A stretch of 64,000 bases of DNA from Mimachlamys varia (Eukaryota > Mollusca > Bivalvia > Pectinida > Pectinidae), in assembly GCA_947623455.1 (NCBI GenBank), contig OX392527.1:33596201-33660200 (forward strand), written 5' to 3'. A program made the translations under genes and the position numbers. Shown here in pieces: positions 58,318 through 64,000 of this stretch; within the stretch, counting starts at the first letter, position 1; every line of letters starts with the position of its first letter. Below the pieces are notes generated by a model that had not been told where the DNA came from, did not search any database, and worked only from the letters and a program-made list of their open reading frames with translations.

Positions 58318-58457
58318 TTTGCACTGAAACTCATTATATGAACAATAACAGCAGAAATGCTTTTCATTTGAGTATGAAAGCAAATCTTTTCTGACGTAAC
58401 TCCTGGTCTATTGATGACATCATTGCATTAACATTGTCCAATGAGAGTCTTTTAAGC
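58318..58457 (+). repeat. dispersed repeat, homologous to 4993-5130
   Basis: Partner of the segment at 4993-5130, sharing CATTATATGAACAATAAC-type, TTTTCATTTGAGTATGAAAGC, TGACATCATTG and CCAATGAGAGTCTT blocks in order. Confidence 0.6.
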
Positions 58458-58612
58458 TTGCTTTGCTTCGGATATCATGGAGAATATCCCTGGATCAAGT
58501 TGATCTGAATTGCATATTGTTTACATTTATTGAGATGCATTTTTGTTTTTAAGAAAATATAGACTTCATAGCACTAGTGTTATTCCTAATCCAGTCCCTG
58601 TGTACCCCATGT
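58410..58612 (+). repeat. left arm of a spaced inverted duplication
   Basis: About 200 bp whose reverse complement recurs at 59288-59455. It contains CATGGAGAATATCCCTGGAT, CAAGTTGATCTGAATTGCAT and CTAATCCAGTCCCTGTGTAC. About 40 bp (GTCCAATGAGAG ... TTCGGATAT) is present only in this arm. Confidence 0.75.
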
Positions 58613-59162
58613 GATTTAGTTACACTTCCAGGAGAAAGCAAGGCATTTTCATTCATCTGAGAAAAAAAATATTGTCAACATACAGTTTCCAAATTTTCAC
58701 ATACAGTTGTATACATATCCAAAATTGACAACAGACAGCTATACGATAACTTAGCAAATGTATATTGACACAAAATATGTTTGAAGAACTCTAAACTTTA
58801 ATCTTCATATAGATCTTAACCCCTTACCTTAAGAGAAAAAATGACCTTGACATTTCTCTTGACAAAATATGAAGTGTTTATCTTGTAAAATTAAGACAAA
58901 CTTTATCAGAAAATTTGAATGAAATTTTGGCTCAGGTCATGATCAGTCAGTATAAAAATAAATACAAATTGTACAACAAATTTAAGATATACATTATAAA
59001 GAGACAACTTTTTTGAGATATTGCACTAAACTGATGGTATTAATGAAGCCAACACTTACCTTGTCAGCCAACTGTATCCTTCATTCTTTTGCATCACATC
59101 AGAAGATACTCTTGTTTCCAAAGACTCAGTCCAATCATAAAACCTGTAAAAGTCATGATGTT

Positions 59163-59230
59163 GGTTTAAACAGTATTTTATTTCCAATTATTTACAATAC
59201 AAGATACAATATATACAACATTTGATTTAA
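59163..59230 (-). mobile_element. short LINE 3'-end fragment
   Basis: GTTTAAACAGTATTTTATT on the + strand is identical to the terminus of the LINE at 48640-49370, with weaker similarity beyond. Likely a heavily 5'-truncated insertion. It lies between the two arms of the inverted duplication. Confidence 0.4.
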
Positions 59231-59287
59231 TGGGATTTGGCAACAAGAGTTGACTCTTATATTAAGCCATCTCCCAATCATGACATA

Positions 59288-59455
59288 GGGTACACAGGGA
59301 CTGGATTAGGAATAACACCAGTGCTATGAAGTCTGCATTTTCTTAAAAACAAAAAGCATTTCAATAAAGGTAAACAATATGCAATTCAGATCAACTTGAT
59401 CCAGGGATATTCTCCATGTTAAATGTTAATGCAATGATGTCATAATGTTATATAT
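59288..59455 (-). repeat. right arm of the spaced inverted duplication
   Basis: Reverse complement of 58410-58612, roughly 90% identical by eye, lacking the ~40-bp block. The arms are separated by about 675 bp. Confidence 0.75.
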
Positions 59456-60992
59456 AGAGTTACAAATATTTTTATTTTATGAATTTTCATTTTCTGCTTT
59501 TTGATACAAAGGAAAAAAAATAAGAAAAAATATATGGTATTGATCAAAAGTAGGCAACATTATCAAATACGCTTACGCTACCACTTGACATTGGCTGCTG
59601 TGTAATAAGAATTCCTGTCTAATATATGGCGAAGTTCTAAGAACTTATACCTACATTTGATTGTAAGCTAACCTTTACACCCTAGTGCACTAGGTGTGCA
59701 CTACGTTTAAACTAGTAGGGCACTACATTTAAACTACAGGTAAACTAGTAGTGCACTACGTCCAGTCAGGTGTGACCACAAAAACCCCCATACAGGTACC
59801 TGTGTTCTTACCTGTACAGATGTAATATGATTTACCTGTATTTTTATGTTTGTACTATTGAAGATGTCTATTGAAGAAGTCTTTAGTTTGTTACTTATAT
59901 AAGCACAAGAATGAAACATTCTGATTTTATGCCAGATGATATTCGATCATCATAGTAACTTGTTTTAAATTAATACACTGCATGTCAAGATTAAATATAT
60001 ATATATAATAAACAAAATTATATATAAGTTAATTTTTGGTACAAGTAACAATGATTTTTTTAAATTTAAATATTCACATTCTACAATTCAATCGAAAGGT
60101 ATGTGTTTGGTTAAAAATGGTATAATACATGTACTATATATGTTGTAAATAGTTAATCCTGCTAAAAGTGTATAAAGAAATAAACAACAGATTGTAATAT
60201 AAAAGATCAGATATTAGAATAACAGATTTTGTACATAGTATAGTAATTTAATGAGTTTGACATTAAGAAGCCATGCAATAATACCTACATGTATTGGTAT
60301 TTGGTTTCATTATACATTCATGTACAAAATTAATAAACATATAAAGCCATTTCCTTCTTCATACTATTATACCAAACATGAATATAAATGTACATGTAAT
60401 CCAATTGACTGTAATGAAATTTGTTATCATCAATTATCAAATTTGATCATCCTACATCAATTAGCCTGGGCCCTAGCCTATAATCGAACTTGCATTGGCC
60501 AGTGATGGCCCTGGGGGAGAGGGAGGTGAGAAATTCACACCTGGCTAACTACAGCCAGCCTACAGGGTTGTCCCCTATCTTAAACTCTTGGAGGATGTGG
60601 CCCAGGCAGGTGAATTACATAATTATGCCCGGAGGGTAAATGACTCTACCTGAAGATCTGTATCTGTTTTTTTTTTTTAGTTAGATAAAAATGTATCATA
60701 TAAGTCATTAGGTTAATTTAAAAGTACAATAAATGTGACTGGCATAGGCTACTTATTTCTAATATAGGCTAATATAACTGCATATTTTTTATTAGTTGTA
60801 TCACGTACTGGACTAAGTCCGTGGTTGTATGCTTAGAAATTAGAATGTATAATTAATTGAAATGATTCCATTAAACTGACCTGGTTTAAAATTGTTCTCT
60901 TTTTTTTTTTTAAATAATTATTACAAATACTCATAAGCCTTCAAGTCATATTGTCTTCAATATTTAGGCCTACATATGGGAAATGCATCATT
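59456..60992. other. gene-poor stretch
   Basis: No gene supported. At 59690-59762 there is a small cluster of GTGCACTACG and TTTAAACTA repeats in both orientations. Short T-runs lie near 60667 and 60901, and a TA run near 59996. A GC-richer patch at 60465-60655 with many GGCC/CCTGG steps may be a repeat fragment that I cannot name. Confidence 0.4.
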
Positions 60993-61976
60993 TTTAGCTC
61001 ACCTGGTCCAAAGGACCAAGGTGAGCTTATGAATTTTGTTGTCTTGAAAACCCCTTAAAAGTCCGGCGCCCGTCGTCCGTCCGTCCGTCCGTCCGTCAAC
61101 AATTGACTTCTTCTTCATAACCATTGATCAGAATTTAATTAAATTTGGTAGGAAACATCCCTGTGTGGCTGGGATTTAAATTTATACAAATGATGGGGCT
61201 GACCCCCCAGGGGCTTGACAGGCGGGGCCAAAAGTGTCTATTTGGCAATATTGATATTAACTACTTCTTCTCTGAAACTAAGCAATGTATGGCATTTATA
61301 TTTCAGTGGTAGCATCCCCAGGTGGCTGGGATTCAAATTTATACAAATGATGGGGCTGATCCCCTGGGGGCGGGGCCAAAAGTGTCTATTTGGCTATATT
61401 GATATTAACCACTTCTTCTCTGGAACATGACAATCATATGATTTTGAAGTCCTGTATAAAACTACAGGCATAAAAACACTTCGAACGTTTTTTAGGATCA
61501 TAGTGGTTTTCACATGAATTTTGTTGTCTTGAAAACCCCTTAAAAGTTTTCTTAATGAACCCTGTTAAAGGTTCTGCCCCCAAAGGTGTATAATTAGATG
61601 TATAGTTGAATGCATTGTGCATTCTTCACTAGAATTTCAAAGATTTCTTTATATCTTTGGGGTAAAAACCTCACATTCCTGAACTTGGAAGAAATCTGAT
61701 TGCAACATTAAAAGCTAGACCAACCGAACCTTGGTCATCATTGCTGAAACATAGGTAGTAGAGCCTGCTGCACTGAACGCATTTCATGGATTAATGCCCT
61801 ATTTGCCAAAAAACCTAACATTTTTAGAATTACAACAAAAGCAATGTACATGTACCCATCAAAAATGCTTATGATATATTGACATAACAAGAAGGACCAC
61901 ACATACACTTATGAGTCATTCTTGTTTCATATCACATGAAACCAGGTGAGCGATACAGGCCCTCCGGGCCTCTTGT
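60993..61976 (+). mobile_element. dispersed molluscan element with CTCACCTGG/CCAGGTGAG ends
   Basis: Begins TTTTTAGCTCACCTGGTCCA with a short hairpin (GGTCCAAAGGACC). It has a (GTCC)n run at about 61073-61097 and ends ACCAGGTGAGCGATACAGGC then CCTCCGGGCCTCTTG. CTCACCTGGT near the start and ACCAGGTGAG near the end are inverted. Internally, about 155-bp units repeat in tandem (GGCTGGGATT-AAATTTATAC near 61166 and 61327, GGGGCCAAAAGTGTCTATTT near 61225 and 61373). GAATTTTGTTGTCTTGAAAA recurs at 61032 and 61516. I recognise this repeat type from bivalve genomes. It is non-coding. Confidence 0.75.
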
Positions 61977-62039
61977 TTATACACGTACTGCAATTAGGCA
62001 TTTTGATGGTCTTAATGTGCTGTTTCCTAGATTGTCAGG

Positions 62040-63840
62040 TGTCATACTGAAACAGAAGTCGGCAGGTATGGCCACTAGGCCATGAGTTATCTTGAAAATT
62101 AGTATAAGACGTTCTACGTTCAGAGAGTGTTATCCAGTTCAATTTCCTCATTTTTTATAATCTACTGTATCTGCTGTAATCTCTACAAACAAAGCGGTCT
62201 GCACGCCGTCGTATCCAATGTCCTTTTTTCTGCATGATACGGATCCCATACAGCTGAGGCATATTCGAGTATGGATCGCACTAGTGAGATGTAAGCTGTT
62301 CCTTAAGAGATTTGGAGAAGTATTTTATGTCGCGGCGTATGAATCTAAGAGTCGAAGTTGCACGGTTTGAAATCTTATTTATGTGTGTAGCCCATTTGAG
62401 GTTATCACTGATTGTAATGTCTTGGTATGGGTTATCCTGTACTTGCTCAATGTTATGGTCGTCCAGAGTTTAGCGAAACTGAAAAACTTCTAGTGATTTT
62501 AGGTACTGTTGTAGTTGGATCTGATCTTTAATGCTTAATGTTTGGGATGTTGTCTGATTCGCTGGCCTTGTGGGTGTTTAGCTTCTCAAGCCCCCCTCCC
62601 TTCTCATTTACCGTTATGTCTGGCATAGTTGCGGTAGAGGATCCTCTGTTTTCTTTTGAAAATACTGACTGAAATTGTCTGTTCAATAGCTCTGCCCTGG
62701 TTTTACTGCCCTGATGCATTATACCTCCACTCTTAACCCATGCAACCCTGATGTTATCACGTCTTTTTGCTTCAATTATACTTCCTCCTGTAATGATTTC
62801 TCCATTGCGTCGTTAACATATGTCCAAAGTGCTTGTCCGCTGCACACATCCCTTCTGTTCCTTGTAGATGTCCCATGCTTCTTGTGCGTCAGTGTCTTTG
62901 TTTTTTAAATAAGTGTTTTTTCTTCCCTTCGTTCCGTAGTTGGTTGCTCATCCATGGTAAGTTATGCCTTTTTGATGTTCGTTTCGACGGTATGTTCCTG
63001 TTCATTATTTACAATATTCCATCTTTTAGTCCGTCCACTTTGCGTCTATGTTATCATTTCGATGATACAAAATGTATATGATGTTATCTCCGATGATCGT
63101 TATCGTTATGCTATCCAATTCAGCCTTTTTTGTAAATGAACATTTTAATGCGCTTTGGTTTGTTATATTTCGGTTTGAGATCTGTGTCCACTTCTTCCAT
63201 GAGGTGATCCGATATCCCGGGTGTGGTGTCACATGCTTTGACTTAGCTAGGGTGATTTGTGAGATCTAATTAAGGTGTTACATAACCTGGTCGGCTTCGT
63301 GTGTACTTGTTCCAGACCATGTTCAATCATAATATTAATTAGTTCTTGATGCTGGTTTATCTGTGGTGTGCCTGGTGTCGCTACACAATTTGTCCAGTTT
63401 ACATGGCCAAGAGTAGGTTGAAGTCCCCTGCTATCATTAAGCTTTTGTTCATATTGTTTGTGGTCTTATGCAAAGCTGCTGATGGCCGTTCTAAACTATC
63501 TACTCGGGAGTTTGGAGGACGATATTATGAACAGAGAGCAAGTATTTGTCTTTTGTATTTTCAAGCCTCCGCCCAAAACACTTCACACTCTGTCTGACCA
63601 TCCTCAACTTCACTCGTTGTAAGGCTGTAGTGGATTTACATAAATATTCCTCCTCCATTCTTATTTCGGTCTTTATAGTTTACATTTGACTTATAACTTT
63701 CTGGAAAGCTTTCAGTATTTTTATGTTCTTCTGCTAGCCATGGTTCACACCCTACAAGACTTTGTACATCAATACTTTCCGAAAATGATGCTGTTTATTC
63801 CGTATGCTCTGACAGTTCACTATGAGGACGCGTATATTTT
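62040..63840 (-). mobile_element. LINE, endonuclease, linker and RT thumb; RT core deleted
   Basis: Sister copy of 7551-8640. Reading downward on the - strand, the endonuclease start (NCQSIRN near 63810; CEPWLAEEHKNTE; KDRNKNGGG near 63645) is followed by AGDFNL at 63414-63431. A QELINIMIEHGLEQVHTKPT block follows, then a degraded SDH region (near 63200). The linker (VKSGGIMHQGSKTRAELLNR, FQSVFSKENRGSST, MPDITVNEKGG, HKASESDNIP) is at about 62535-62745. It then jumps at about 62480-62530 to the thumb (NPYQDITISDNLKWATHINK, ATSTLRFIRRDIKYFSKSLK) at 62280-62450. The RT catalytic core is absent and many frameshifts are present. Confidence 0.82.
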
Positions 63841-64000
63841 GTTTTCTTTTATTACCTGAATGTATGATAATCTTTTGTAGTATAGATTATAAAGATGGAA
63901 TTCTTGTACGTGATTTTGTTGAACTAAATGCTATTGGACTAAAGGGTGAATCAATTGGTGGTATCTAGGGTATGTTACTTGAGACTTGAAGTTGATTTGA
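63841..64000. other. non-coding window end
   Basis: No feature is recognised in the last 160 bp. It may include the 5' UTR side of the - strand LINE. Confidence 0.4.

Noticed and set aside
58050..58394. Open frame of 114 codons
   Set aside because: It overlaps a dispersed repeat shared with 4993-5130 and has no protein-like pattern.

Overview
The window reads as animal nuclear DNA, most likely from a bivalve or other mollusc. It is AT-rich and intron-bearing, it is crowded with decayed non-LTR retrotransposons, and it carries several dispersed repeats that I recognise as typical of molluscan genomes. Examples are the element that opens with AGCTCACCTGG and closes with GGGCCTCTTG at 60993-61976, and the SINE-like block at 57466-57640. 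The species call is inference.

Only one convincing host gene is present, on the + strand from 12696 to 46469. I assembled it from six exons whose GT/AG boundaries and phases all agree: 12696-12786, 13794-13938, 15357-15847, 18855-18938, 22455-22558 and 46296-46469. Together they are 1089 nt, a 362-residue protein plus stop, followed by AATAAA at 46491. The protein has a signal peptide, two N-glycosylation sequons, a long Gly/His-rich amphipathic middle and six mature cysteines in a mirrored layout (C-x10-C-x2-C, then C-x2-C-x17-C). That layout, with a coiled segment and a beta-like C-terminal end, resembles the core of clusterin (apolipoprotein J). This is a hypothesis from pattern only.

The introns of this gene are the most unusual part. 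Intron 3 ends in 41 tandem copies of a 40-bp unit, and the last copy supplies the 3' splice site of exon 4, so about 40 look-alike acceptors sit directly upstream of the real one. Intron 5 is about 23.7 kb. It holds about 490 copies of a 43-bp unit (22785-44011) with kilobase-scale higher-order duplications, then an unrelated second array that is also 43 bp (44769-46167). The core promoter and start codon region (about 12538-12701) has an inverted copy inside a LINE 4.7 kb upstream.

The flanks are transposon territory. From 1 to 12.3 kb there are four 91-bp TTAA-bounded palindromic MITEs (one of them in intron 1), a degenerate ~40-bp repeat, a tRNA-like SINE head, a + strand L1/Tx1-type LINE tail (5135-6925), two abutting - strand LINE fragments (7030-8640) and foldback elements. 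From 46.5 kb onward come - strand LINE 3' ends (46748-47645, 48640-49370), large foldbacks (47908-48060, 48268-48335), a longer LINE with a recognisable but broken reverse transcriptase interrupted by another repeat (50790-53490), tandem and dispersed repeats, a spaced inverted duplication (58410-59455) and a second, longer copy of the 7.5-8.6 kb LINE (62040-63840). All coding calls on retroelements are for broken copies. I saw no credible rRNA, functional tRNA or CRISPR locus.
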